From the NCBI RefSeq assembly GCF_014483895.1, contig NZ_CP059987.1, forward strand, positions 2,542,001-2,606,000: a stretch of 64,000 nt of DNA, written 5' to 3'. This document shows positions 51,137 through 59,338 of this stretch, piece by piece. A program made the translations under genes and the position numbers. Each line of letters opens with the position of its first letter. The first letter of the stretch is position 1. This stretch comes from Protaetiibacter sp. SSC-01 (GTDB lineage: Bacteria; Actinomycetota; Actinomycetes; Actinomycetales; Microbacteriaceae). The notes below the pieces were generated by a model. The model saw nothing but the letters and a program-made list of their open reading frames with translations, made no database searches and was not told the DNA's origin.

Positions 51137-51203
51137 TCCGCGAGAGTACGTACTTTTCGCCCGGAGCCGTGGGTGAGGGGCGAAAAGTACGTACTCTCGC
51201 GGA
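51137..51203. repeat. 67-bp palindromic repeat, family B copy 2
   Basis: It begins at the base after the lysE stop codon. TCCGCGAGAGTACGTACTTT and the exact complement at the other end form perfect arms of about 25 bp. The arms match the copy at 15604-15672; the centre does not. It probably acts as a shared 3' hairpin for lysE and the converging response regulator gene. Confidence 0.88.
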
Positions 51204-51238
51204 CGGGTGACGAGAACCCGCGTGGCGCGCAGGCGAGT

Positions 51239-51892
51239 TCAGAGCAGGCGGCGCTCGAGTGCCCAGGCGGTGAGCTCGTGGCGCGAGGAGAGCTGCAGCT
51301 TTCGCAGCACCGACGACACGTGCGTCTCGACGGTCTTGATCGAGATGAAGAGGTGGGATGCCACCTCCTTGTAGGCGTAGCCGCGCGCGATGAGGCGCAT
51401 CACCTCCTGCTCGCGGGCCGAGAGGCGGTCGAGCTCGTCGTCGGTCGCGGCGACCGCCGGTGCGCCGGCTGCCGTGCCGAAGGCGTCGAGCACGAAGCCG
51501 GCGAGGCGCGGCGAGAACACCGCATCGCCCGCGGCGACCGTCGCGACGGCGGCAGCCACGTCCGCCCCGCTTGTTGCCTTCGTGATGTAGCCGCGTGCGC
51601 CCGCGCGGATGACGCCCACGACGTCCTCGGCGGAGTCGGAGACCGAGAGGGCGAGGAAGCGCACACTCGACAGCACGGCGGCCGAGCGCCGCACGACCTC
51701 CGCGCCGCCGCCGCCCGCGCCGCCCGGCAGGTGCACGTCGAGCAGCACGACGTCGGGGCGCAGCTCGTCGATGACGCGCACGGCGGCGTCGACGTCGCCC
51801 GCCTCCCCGACCACCTCGACGGCGTCGCCGAGATCGGTGCGCAGGCCCGTGCGGAAGATCGAGTGGTCGTCGACGATGATGACGCGGGTCAT
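51239..51892 (-). CDS. Response regulator, NarL/LuxR family
   Basis: The 217-residue regulator has a receiver domain (VIIVDDHSIFRTGL, phospho-acceptor Asp in VVLLDVHLPGG, Lys in GYITKATSG) and a C-terminal LuxR HTH (LSAREQEVMRLIARGYAYKEVASHLFISIKTVETHVSSVLRKLQ). Its ATG overlaps the kinase stop (ATGA). It is the output of the PspC-domain kinase and probably acts on the divergent PspC operon, where GATCAGGG direct repeats lie one helical turn apart. Confidence 0.94.
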   Translation of the reverse strand: MTRVIIVDDHSIFRTGLRTDLGDAVEVVGEAGDVDAAVRVIDELRPDVVLLDVHLPGGAGGGGAEVVRRSAAVLSSVRFLALSVSDSAEDVVGVIRAGARGYITKATSGADVAAAVATVAAGDAVFSPRLAGFVLDAFGTAAGAPAVAATDDELDRLSAREQEVMRLIARGYAYKEVASHLFISIKTVETHVSSVLRKLQLSSRHELTAWALERRLL

Positions 51893-53208
51893 GCCGCTCC
51901 CCCGTTGCCGTTCGCGGCGCCGGTGCCGTTCGCGCGGCCGGTGCCGCCCGCAAGCCGGGCGCGCGGCATCCGCAGCTGCACCTCGGTGCCGTCGGGCCCG
52001 CTCATGACGATGCCCGTGCCGCCCGCGCGCGCCATGCGCCCCACGATCGACTCGCGGATGCCGAGGCGCCCGTCGGGCACGGCATCCGGGTCGAAGCCGG
52101 CGCCGCGGTCGCGCACGAAGACCTCCACCGCATCCGGGGTCGCCTCGGCGTAGACGGTGACGTCGCCGCCCGCGTGCCGCGCCGCGTTCGCGAGGGCCTC
52201 GCGCGCGGCCGCCGCGAGCGCGCGCGACTCGACCTCGGCCACATCGCCGACGGTGACGACCTCGATGCGCACGGCGTGCTCGAGTTCGAGCTCGCGAGCG
52301 ATCGTGCGCAGCTCGGTCGCGAGGTCGCCCGCGAACGGGTCGGTGCCCGCGAAGAGCCAGTCGCGAAGCTCCCGCTCCTGGGCGCGCGCGATGCGCGCGA
52401 TCTCGGATCCGGCACCCGCGCGGTTCTGGATGATCGCGAGCGTCTGCAGCACCGAATCGTGCAGGTGCGCCGCGATCTCCGACCGCTGCTCCTCGCGGGC
52501 GAGGGCCGCGCGCTCGGCCGACCGCACGGATGCGCGGGCGAGCAAGGGCGGCACGACGAACGTCGCGAGGCCGAGCAGCACCGGCACGACGGCGACGATC
52601 GCCACGAGGGTGCGCGAGTCGGCGAAACCCCCGGCGAGCAGCGCGAGACCGTACCCCACGAGGAACCCACCCGCGACGGCGCGCACGCGGGGCGCGGATG
52701 CCGCCCGCCGCTCGTCGCGCGCGTCGACCACGAGGGTCCACACGATCGCCGCGACGGCGGCCGCCGTGGCCTCGACGACGCCGACGGGCAGGGGCGTCCA
52801 GGTGACGAGCCAGCTGACGGGCACGAGCAGTGCGAGCACGCCCGCGGCGACCAGCAGCGCGACGGCGACCGGCACCTCGCGGCGGAGGGGCGCATCCGGG
52901 GTCGCGGTCTCGCGGGGCACGAGCGCCCAGAACCACGCGTAGAGGAGAGGGGATGCCGCGGCGAAGGGGAGGATGCCGAACTCGCCGCGCAGGAAGATCG
53001 CGAGGCCCGCCCAGAGCACGCCGATGACGGCCGCGGCGGCGAAGATCGTGCGCACGAGCGCGGCGGGCCACGCGAGGTGACGGGCGAGCGCGACGCTCGC
53101 TCCCGCGAGCCAGACCTCGCGCGGCCGCACGAGCGCGGGGCGCACGGGGCGCACCCGGCGCACGCCCCGCGCGCCCTCGAGGGGCTGCTCGGCGGCGGGT
53201 GCGGTCAT
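51889..53208 (-). CDS. PspC-domain sensor histidine kinase (HisKA_3 type)
   Basis: The 439-residue kinase starts with a PspC-like segment (REVWLAGASVALARHLAWPAALVRTIFAAAAVIG). Several transmembrane helices follow, to about residue 230. The phospho-accepting His is in SEIAAHLHDSVLQTLAIIQNRA. The ATPase part has ALANAARHAGGDVTVY and RDRGAGFDPDAVPDGRLGIRESI. It probably senses envelope stress or membrane-active compounds, as PspC proteins do. The C-terminus is a low-complexity Gly/Asn tail. Another PspC protein is encoded divergently. Confidence 0.9.
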   Translation of the reverse strand: MTAPAAEQPLEGARGVRRVRPVRPALVRPREVWLAGASVALARHLAWPAALVRTIFAAAAVIGVLWAGLAIFLRGEFGILPFAAASPLLYAWFWALVPRETATPDAPLRREVPVAVALLVAAGVLALLVPVSWLVTWTPLPVGVVEATAAAVAAIVWTLVVDARDERRAASAPRVRAVAGGFLVGYGLALLAGGFADSRTLVAIVAVVPVLLGLATFVVPPLLARASVRSAERAALAREEQRSEIAAHLHDSVLQTLAIIQNRAGAGSEIARIARAQERELRDWLFAGTDPFAGDLATELRTIARELELEHAVRIEVVTVGDVAEVESRALAAAAREALANAARHAGGDVTVYAEATPDAVEVFVRDRGAGFDPDAVPDGRLGIRESIVGRMARAGGTGIVMSGPDGTEVQLRMPRARLAGGTGRANGTGAANGNGGAA

Positions 53209-53247
53209 GCGACGATCCAAGCATGCGCGACCCGCCCCGCAACGAGG

Positions 53248-53266
53248 GATCAGGGGACGATCAGGG
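53248..53266 (+). promoter_or_regulatory. GATCAGGG direct repeat in the divergent PspC promoter region
   Basis: GATCAGGG occurs at 53248-53255 and 53259-53266, exactly 11 bp apart. It is followed by CGAACCCCC, giving a partial inverted repeat with the second copy. One-turn spacing suits a LuxR-type dimer, so this is a candidate site for the adjacent regulator. Confidence 0.45.
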
Positions 53267-53312
53267 CGAACCCCCATAGAGCGGGGCCCGTGCCGGCGGG
53301 CACGCTCGAGGC

Positions 53313-55043
53313 ATGGCACGACGCACCACCGCATCCGAACCGCCGACGCCCGAGGAGACGCCCGACGAGATGCCCGCCGAGGGCGTCACGAGCGAGGTGG
53401 CAACCGCTACCGTCGGCTCCGACGAGCCGACCGCCGGCCCCGGTGAGCCCAGCGCGGCATCCGCGGGGCCGAGCGCGGCATCCGCGGAGCATCCGTTCTT
53501 CACGTGGCTGCGCGGCCTCGGCGTCGTGCGGCAGGAGGGTTGGCTCGGCGGCGTGTGCGGGGGCCTGGCCGCGCGCATCGGCGTCGACCCGCTCATCGTG
53601 CGGGGCATCGCGGTCGTGCTGGCGGTCGTCGGAGCTCCCGTCGCGTTCGTCTACGCGATCGCGTGGTTCCTGCTGCCCGACACCGCCGGCACGATCCACG
53701 CCCGCGAGCTCGGGCACGGCCGCGTCACGCGCGCGTTCCCCGGCATCGTCGCGGTGTTCCTGCTGTCGTTCCTGCCGCTCACGCAGGGCTTCTGGGCAGC
53801 GGGCGCCCTCTACTGGAATGACCCCGGCTGGGGCGGGGCGATCGCGCGCGTGCTCGTCACCCTCGTGCTGCTCGGCGGCGTCGTCGCGCTCGTCGTGTGG
53901 CTCGCGCAGCGCGCCTCGGGCGACGTCACGACGGGGCCCGCGACGACCGACGGGCGGCCCGAGACCGTGCCGACGTTCCCCGCGGAGGCGGCGACGGATG
54001 CCGGGGGCGCGGCCGCCGCATCCGCCGCGACCCCGGCCGCCGCGCCCCTCGTGGAGCCGGGCGAGCCGCCCGCTCCCCGGGCCGACGCATCCGCCGAGGA
54101 GCTCGCGGCGTGGAAAGCGAGTCAGGACGCGTGGCAGCAGCAGCGGGCCGCGTGGGCCGTGGAGCAGCGCCGCGCGGAACGCGAGCGCCGACAGGCAGAG
54201 GCGAACGCGCGGGCGCAGGAGGCGCTCGCCGCCTCGCGTGAGCGGGCCCGCATCCGGAGGCTCACGAGACCCCGGGCGAACGCGCGGATCGTGTTCCTCA
54301 TGCTCGGCGTCGCCCTCGTCGCGGGGGCGATCGCCGCGTTCGCGGCCTGGCAGTCGCCGTCTATGCGCGGAGCGGAATGGATCGTGGGGGCCGCCGTCGT
54401 CGTGCTCGTGCTCGGCCTCGGAACGGTCGCCGTCGCCCTCGGGCGGCGCCGCAGCGGTGCGCTCGGGTTCTTCTCGATCCTCGCCGTGCTCGCGCTCGCC
54501 GTCGCGATCGTCGTGCCGACGGATCGACAGCTGCTGGCCCCGGGGGTGTCCTGGGGCATCGACGCGTCACGCGACGGACGCTATGCGCAGCTCGCCGGGA
54601 CGACGTCGATCTACGTCGCCGACGACGACCGGCCCGCGCGCACGATCGACCTCTGGCAGGCCGCGGGCGGCATCGAGGTGCGGGTCGCCGAGGGCGCGAG
54701 CGTGCGGATCGAGCTGATCACGGAAGCCGCTCGTGGGGAGTTCGGCGTGCTCGCGGAGACCGCCGGGAGCATCGGCATGTGGGCCCGCTACGAGGTCGCC
54801 GACGGACGCCGCACGGTCACGATCGGCGACCCGGACTCGCTCGACGTCGTGGTGCGGATCTGGACGCGCCACCCGAGCGCCCTGTACGTGTCCACGACCA
54901 CCGAGGAGGAGACTCCGCCTCCGCTCGCCCCCGAACCGGACAGCGTCGAGCGCTGGAGGGTCGACACGGGCGAGGCCCTGCCGCCGACCCACGCGCCGAG
55001 CTCGACGCCCTCCCCCACCTCGACCGAAGGAGCCGCCCCGTGA
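53313..55043 (+). CDS. PspC domain membrane protein with coiled coil and adhesin-like C-terminal domain
   Basis: The 576-residue protein has a polar N-terminus (about 1-60), a PspC domain (LGVVRQEGWLGGVCGGLAARIGVDPLIVRGIAVV, about 68-125) and several transmembrane helices. A charged Ala/Glu/Arg coiled coil runs from about 255 to 325. Two more helices precede a C-terminal domain with AGTTSIYVADDDRPARTIDLWQAAGGIEVRVAEGASVRIEL, like bacterial DUF4097/LiaF-type beta regions. It ends in a Pro/Thr/Ser tail. It probably monitors or protects the membrane under control of the neighbouring two-component pair. It overlaps the next gene (GTGA). Confidence 0.88.
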   Translation: MARRTTASEPPTPEETPDEMPAEGVTSEVATATVGSDEPTAGPGEPSAASAGPSAASAEHPFFTWLRGLGVVRQEGWLGGVCGGLAARIGVDPLIVRGIAVVLAVVGAPVAFVYAIAWFLLPDTAGTIHARELGHGRVTRAFPGIVAVFLLSFLPLTQGFWAAGALYWNDPGWGGAIARVLVTLVLLGGVVALVVWLAQRASGDVTTGPATTDGRPETVPTFPAEAATDAGGAAAASAATPAAAPLVEPGEPPAPRADASAEELAAWKASQDAWQQQRAAWAVEQRRAERERRQAEANARAQEALAASRERARIRRLTRPRANARIVFLMLGVALVAGAIAAFAAWQSPSMRGAEWIVGAAVVVLVLGLGTVAVALGRRRSGALGFFSILAVLALAVAIVVPTDRQLLAPGVSWGIDASRDGRYAQLAGTTSIYVADDDRPARTIDLWQAAGGIEVRVAEGASVRIELITEAARGEFGVLAETAGSIGMWARYEVADGRRTVTIGDPDSLDVVVRIWTRHPSALYVSTTTEEETPPPLAPEPDSVERWRVDTGEALPPTHAPSSTPSPTSTEGAAP

Positions 55044-55336
55044 GCGACACCCGCGCATCCGCCGCCCCGAGCGCCACGGAGGACGCCGCGCCGCCGCCGC
55101 GCCCGCGCATCCGCACCGGTGCCGCGCTGTGGGGTCTCGTGCTCATCGCGGTCGCGTCGTACGTGCTCTGGGCCGCCGCGACCCCCGAGCGCCGTGAGTC
55201 GGTCGTCGAGGCGGTACTGACCCTCACACCCCTCGGCTGGACCGTGGTCGTCGTGATGGCCGTCGGCGCGACGATCACGCTCCTCGCGCTCGCTGCCGTC
55301 ATCCGCCGCCTGCAGGCCCGACTCAACTCTCGCTGA
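55040..55336 (+). CDS. Small two-helix membrane protein of the PspC unit
   Basis: The 98-residue protein has a proline-rich cytoplasmic start and two transmembrane helices (ALWGLVLIAVASYVLWAAA and WTVVVVMAVGATITLLALAAVI), then a basic tail. I do not recognise a family. GTG overlaps the PspC protein stop, so the two are made together and may form one membrane complex. Its TGA stop lies inside the start of a family C repeat. Confidence 0.8.
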   Translation: MSDTRASAAPSATEDAAPPPRPRIRTGAALWGLVLIAVASYVLWAAATPERRESVVEAVLTLTPLGWTVVVVMAVGATITLLALAAVIRRLQARLNSR

Positions 55337-55391
55337 CCGGTCGGTTTCTGGCCTCATTTCCGGGTTTTGGGGCCAGGAACCGACCACTCAG
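55331..55391. repeat. Palindromic repeat, family C copy 2
   Basis: CGCTGACCGGTCGGTTTCTG and GGCCAGGAACCGACCACTCA form the arms, with a few mismatches. The TGA stop of the small PspC-unit membrane protein (CGC TGA) is part of the left arm. It lies between two plus-strand genes. Confidence 0.8.
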
Positions 55392-55470
55392 AGTTGTCCA
55401 CAGGCGGCAGCGTGCACAGATTCGGCTGGGGCCGACGCCGAGCCGGCGCGGAGGTGCTGGGGTCGGAGGC

Positions 55471-56421
55471 ATGCCCCGACCCGCCACCCCGCTGCCGCCC
55501 GAGTGGATGTCCGACGGCTTCCGCGTGCATGAGGCCCACCTGCGCGGCATCCCGCCCGGGCGGATGTCGGGGCGCGACCTCGTCCGCCCGTTCAACGAGG
55601 TGCGGATGGCGGATGCGCCGCGCGGGCCCCGGCAGCTCGCCTTCGCGTACGCGCTGCGGCAGGCACCGGATCAGGTCATGAGCCACACGACGGCGCTCCT
55701 CCTCTGGGGCGCACCTCTACCGAGACGGATCGAGGAGCAGCAGGCGTTGCACGTCTCGTCGATCGGACCGGCCCGACCCAGAACGAACCACACGATCCCC
55801 CACCGGCTCTACCCGCATCGGACGCCCGTGACGATGCTCGGCGACCTGCACATCACGACCCCCGCGGTCAGCTGGGTGATGAGCGCGCCGCTCCTCGCCC
55901 TCGACGAGCTGGTCGCCGCGGGCGATTACCTCGTGACCGGCACGCGCCCGTTCGACGGTGCGCCGCCGCTCACGACGATCGCCGAGCTCGCGGCGACGGT
56001 CGCCGCGCGTCCCGGCGACCGCGGCATCCGTCGCGCCCGCGAAGCGCTGGACCTCGTGCGCTACGGACCGCTCTCGTCGCGGGAGACCGGCGCTCGGCTG
56101 ATGTTCATGAGAGCCGGGCTCCCGGAGCCCGAGCTCAACTACACGGTGCAGCACCCGGCGGGCTCGGGTCCCGTCGCGATGATCGACCTCGCCTATCCGG
56201 AGTTCCGGGAGGCGATCGAGTACGAGAGCCTGCTCCACCTGAGCCCGGAGAAGTTCCGCCGCGACATCCGTAAGGTGCAGCAGCTCGCCGCGATCGGCTG
56301 GGAGACCCACCGACTCACGGCCGACGACGTCGACGCGCGCTTGCGCACGCCCGCATCCCGCGCGGCCGCGGCCCGCATCCGCGCGTCTCTGCGCGCCCGC
56401 GGCTGGCGCCCCGATCGCTGA
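55471..56421 (+). CDS. Vsr/DUF559-like nuclease-fold protein of unknown role
   Basis: The 316-residue protein has an N-terminal part with MSHTTALLLWGAPLPRRIEEQQALHVS, a Thr-Ala-Leu-Leu region common to AbiEi-like/DUF559 actinobacterial proteins. The C-terminal region (about 235-300) reads AMIDLAYPEFREAIEYESLLHLSPEKFRRDIRKVQQL and WETHRLTADDV. The D-x-AYP-x-E-x-x-EYES pattern fits the restriction-endonuclease-like fold of Vsr/DUF559 proteins. Cleavage has not been shown for this group; a DNA repair or abortive-infection-like role is possible. Its stop codon lies inside a family C repeat. Confidence 0.7.
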   Translation: MPRPATPLPPEWMSDGFRVHEAHLRGIPPGRMSGRDLVRPFNEVRMADAPRGPRQLAFAYALRQAPDQVMSHTTALLLWGAPLPRRIEEQQALHVSSIGPARPRTNHTIPHRLYPHRTPVTMLGDLHITTPAVSWVMSAPLLALDELVAAGDYLVTGTRPFDGAPPLTTIAELAATVAARPGDRGIRRAREALDLVRYGPLSSRETGARLMFMRAGLPEPELNYTVQHPAGSGPVAMIDLAYPEFREAIEYESLLHLSPEKFRRDIRKVQQLAAIGWETHRLTADDVDARLRTPASRAAAARIRASLRARGWRPDR

Positions 56422-56480
56422 GTGGTCGGTTTCTGGCCTCAAAACCCTGAAATGAGGCGAGAAACCGACCAGTCAGCGAA
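56412..56480. repeat. Palindromic repeat, family C copy 3
   Basis: CGATCGCTGAGTGGTCGGTT and AACCGACCAGTCAGCG form the arms; the right arm is followed by six A residues. The TGA stop of the DUF559-like gene lies in the left arm. It separates that gene from the converging flavin oxidase gene. Confidence 0.85.
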
Positions 56481-56532
56481 AAAATAGGAGGGCCCGGGCG
56501 GCACCACCTCCACGGGCGCCCGGGCCCGGCAT

Positions 56533-57918
56533 TCACGCGTCGAGGGACGCGGTGAACACCCCCTGCGGGTCGAGTCGCCGCGCAAGGGAGACGAGGCGCT
56601 CGATCCGGTCGGGACGGGCTGCGTCGCCGAGGTCGCGCCACGTGGCGACGAAGCTCGGCAGGAGGGTGCCCCCGGCCCACGGGGCGAGCACGTCGGCGAG
56701 CGCCTCCATCGAGTTCTCGGCCGCCGTCACCGCCTCGGGCACCGGTGCGATCGTGAGGGCGTTGACGACGTACTCGGCCTCGACCTCGGTCGCGAAGCCG
56801 TCGCGCGTCGTGGGCGCGCCCGAGAGGTGGCGCAGCTGCACCTGCAGGAAGCGGCCCGGGGTCGTCGCGGCGCCCAGGATCACCGGGAGCGCCGCATCCG
56901 GGAGCTCGCGCAGCGCGACGCCGCGCTGGACCGCGGGCGACGGGTCGGTCGGCTCCTCGCAGATCGCGCCGAGCTCGCTCGGCTGACGCGGGCCCACCGT
57001 GTCGTGCACGACGGGGCCGACGGCGCGGATGGGCGCGAGCACCCGCTCGAGAGCGTCGAGGCCCGCGGTGGTGACGGCATCGACGGTCACGAAGGAGCGG
57101 CCCCGGATGGGCTCGGGCAGCTCGGGCAGCGGCGGGAAGTTGAGCACGCTCGCCCACAGGCTCGTCGCTTGGTCGACGGAGCGCGTCGCCTGGGCCCACG
57201 CCTGCAGCACGGCGTGCGCGAAGTCGGCGGGGAACATGATGCGGCCGCCCGCGAGCTCACCAACGAGCGCGAGGTCGAGCTCGATCGCGGTGACGGCGAC
57301 GTAGCGACCGCCGCCGCCGCGGAGGCCCCACAACAGCTCGGGGTCGGTCGACTCGTCGACCCAGCCGCGCTGCCCGTCGGCCGTCACGACCTCGGCGGCG
57401 CGCAGGGCCCCGGCGGCCGCGCCGTACTGGCGGGTCAGCCACGTGTAGCCGCCCTGCAGCACGAGGCCGACGGCCGACACGACCGGGCTCGAACCGGCGA
57501 GCGCCGTGAGGCCGGTGCCGTCGAGCGCGGCCTGCAGCTCCCCCATCGAGACGCCGGGTCCGACGATCGCGGTGCGCGCGTCGGGCGACACCTCGAGGCG
57601 GCGCAGCGCGCCCGTGCGGATGAGCAGCGTGCCGTCGAGGCGCGAGCTCGCGCCGTGTCCCGGCCCGAGCACGGTGACCCGGATGCCGTGGCGCGACGCG
57701 TGGGCGACCGCGGTCTGCACGTCGTCGGCGTCCGCGGCCTCGACGACCGCGATGGGGCGCGCGGCGACGGACACGTTCCACGGCAGCGCCGCGAGGTCGA
57801 AGCCGGCGTCGCCGGGGAGGTGGAGGGCGCCCTCGAGGCGCGAGCGCAGCTCGTCGGCCTCGGGCAGCTGGGCGGGCATGGGGTTGGAGGTGGACGTGGG
57901 GGTGGAGTCGATGGTCAC
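56533..57918 (-). CDS. FAD-binding oxidoreductase, berberine-bridge/6-hydroxynicotine oxidase type
   Basis: The 461-residue flavoenzyme has the PCMH-type FAD fold: AAARPIAVVEAADADDVQTAV, TVLGPGHGASSRLDGTLLI with a His suited to flavin attachment, AIVGPGVSMGELQAALDGTGL and VGLVLQGGYTWLTRQYGAAA. A C-terminal RRLDPQGVF-like end is typical. The second covalent Cys of berberine-bridge enzymes is replaced in SAVGLV. It probably oxidises an alcohol, amine or sugar end with oxygen. It is the second gene of a TetR-controlled unit after the glycosyltransferase; the GTG start is preceded by AGGG. Confidence 0.88.
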   Translation of the reverse strand: MTIDSTPTSTSNPMPAQLPEADELRSRLEGALHLPGDAGFDLAALPWNVSVAARPIAVVEAADADDVQTAVAHASRHGIRVTVLGPGHGASSRLDGTLLIRTGALRRLEVSPDARTAIVGPGVSMGELQAALDGTGLTALAGSSPVVSAVGLVLQGGYTWLTRQYGAAAGALRAAEVVTADGQRGWVDESTDPELLWGLRGGGGRYVAVTAIELDLALVGELAGGRIMFPADFAHAVLQAWAQATRSVDQATSLWASVLNFPPLPELPEPIRGRSFVTVDAVTTAGLDALERVLAPIRAVGPVVHDTVGPRQPSELGAICEEPTDPSPAVQRGVALRELPDAALPVILGAATTPGRFLQVQLRHLSGAPTTRDGFATEVEAEYVVNALTIAPVPEAVTAAENSMEALADVLAPWAGGTLLPSFVATWRDLGDAARPDRIERLVSLARRLDPQGVFTASLDA

Positions 57919-57964
57919 AGTGGATCCCTGATGTGGTGGTGGACAGGTGGAGGTCAGGCGGAGG

Positions 57965-59266
57965 TCAGGCCGCGGGGCTGTGCGAGGCGACGAGCTCGAC
58001 GAGCACTCGCTCGAGCCCCGGGAGGCCCGGAGAGGCGACGATATCCCGGCCGATCGCGGCGCTCTTGGCCTTGTACTCCGGCGCAACGATGACGCAACGT
58101 ACGGCGTCGCGCACCTGCTCCGGCGTGGGCCGGTCGGTGTGCAGATCGATGCCGACGCCGAACCAGTCGACGCGTGCGGTGACCTCGATCTTGTCCTCGG
58201 TGAGGCCCGCGGTGACGAGCGGCACCCCGTGCTCGAGCGCGTAGTGCACGCCGCCGTAGCCGCCGTTGGTGACCATGACATCCGTGAGCGGCAGCAGCTT
58301 GTCGTAGGGCAGGTACCGTGCGATGCGGACGTTCGCCGGGTAGTCGCGCACGGGCACCTCGCGGCCGCCCGTGGAGACGACGACGAGCACGTCTTCGTCG
58401 GCGAGTCCCTGGATGGCGGGGTCGATGAGCTCGCCGAAGTCCGTGTTGGCGACGGTGCCCTGCGTGACGTGCACGACGGGGCGTGAACCGTCGAGATCCG
58501 CCCACCATTCCGGCAGCGGCATATCCGACGGACGGGTGCGCGACACGGGACCGACGAAGTGCACGGTGTCGGGCAGGTCGGAGCGCGGGTACTCGAACGA
58601 CGGCACCGTGAACTGCACGATCGCGTCGGCGAGTCCGGGCGAGCTCATGAAGTCGGCGCGCAGCGTGCCGCCCGCCTCGGCGACGAGCTCGGCGGCGTAA
58701 CGCTGCAGGGCGCGGAAGATCACCTTGCGTGCGACGAACGAGAGCATCGAGTTGCGCATCCGTCCCGCGAGGCCGGGCTTCGGCTTGACGCCGAGGCCGA
58801 AGGGCGCGGTGTCGCGGCTCGCGAGGCCGAGCGGCACGATGCCGAGGTTGACGACGGGCGGGCGGTCGCCGGGGCGGCTGAGGAGCATGAGCGCGCCCGT
58901 GAAGAGGCTCTCGAACAGCACGGCGTCGGGGCGTCGCTCGGCGATCGCGCCGTCGAGCGCGGTGAGCTGGGCCGGCCCGGGCTTGAGGAAGATCTCGCGC
59001 AGGTCGAAGCGGATGCCGGGCACGCCCGACAGGCCGACGCGGCCGGGGAAGGCGGCATCCATGTCGGTGTCGTCGTAGTCGGCCTCGGCGGGCAGCGGCA
59101 GCCACTCGGCGCCGGCCTCCTCGACCGCGGCGCGGTAGCGCGCGCCCGTGAGGAAGCGCACACGGTGGCCGGATGCGACGAGGTGGCGCGTGGCGGCGAG
59201 GAGCGGGGTGACGTGGCCGTGCACGGGGGTCGAGCACACGAGCAGGTCGAGGGAGGTGGTGGTCAT
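57965..59266 (-). CDS. UGT/MGT-type glycosyltransferase (GT1)
   Basis: The 433-residue GT-B enzyme has an acceptor-binding N-half (VCSTPVHGHVTPLLAATRHLVASGHRVRFLTG) and a nucleotide-sugar-binding C-half with VHVTQGTVAN and the donor motif region MVTNGGYGGVHYALEHGVPLV. These features match macrolide/flavonoid glycosyltransferases of actinobacteria. It probably inactivates or decorates a small hydrophobic molecule with a sugar. It is the first gene of the TetR-controlled unit, with its own promoter overlapping the divergent tetR start. The acceptor is unknown. Confidence 0.9.
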   Translation of the reverse strand: MTTTSLDLLVCSTPVHGHVTPLLAATRHLVASGHRVRFLTGARYRAAVEEAGAEWLPLPAEADYDDTDMDAAFPGRVGLSGVPGIRFDLREIFLKPGPAQLTALDGAIAERRPDAVLFESLFTGALMLLSRPGDRPPVVNLGIVPLGLASRDTAPFGLGVKPKPGLAGRMRNSMLSFVARKVIFRALQRYAAELVAEAGGTLRADFMSSPGLADAIVQFTVPSFEYPRSDLPDTVHFVGPVSRTRPSDMPLPEWWADLDGSRPVVHVTQGTVANTDFGELIDPAIQGLADEDVLVVVSTGGREVPVRDYPANVRIARYLPYDKLLPLTDVMVTNGGYGGVHYALEHGVPLVTAGLTEDKIEVTARVDWFGVGIDLHTDRPTPEQVRDAVRCVIVAPEYKAKSAAIGRDIVASPGLPGLERVLVELVASHSPAA

Positions 59267-59309
59267 GGTGGTGGTGGTTTCCAGCGGTAGGCTTTGGTGG
59301 ACTTGTGAG

Positions 59310-59338
59310 AGTATTCACCACCCTGATAGGAAAGTCAA
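59310..59338 (-). promoter_or_regulatory. Strong promoter of the glycosyltransferase unit
   Basis: On the minus strand TTGACT (59338-59333) is followed by 17 bases and AATACT (59315-59310), near consensus. The -35 element abuts the tetR start codon, so a TetR dimer bound in this 72-base gap could shut both genes. On the other strand AGGA (59328-59331) serves as the tetR ribosome-binding site. Confidence 0.65.

Noticed and set aside
51889-53208. Frameshift between the kinase and regulator genes
   Set aside because: The overlap is a regular ATGA stop-start junction, with both proteins complete.
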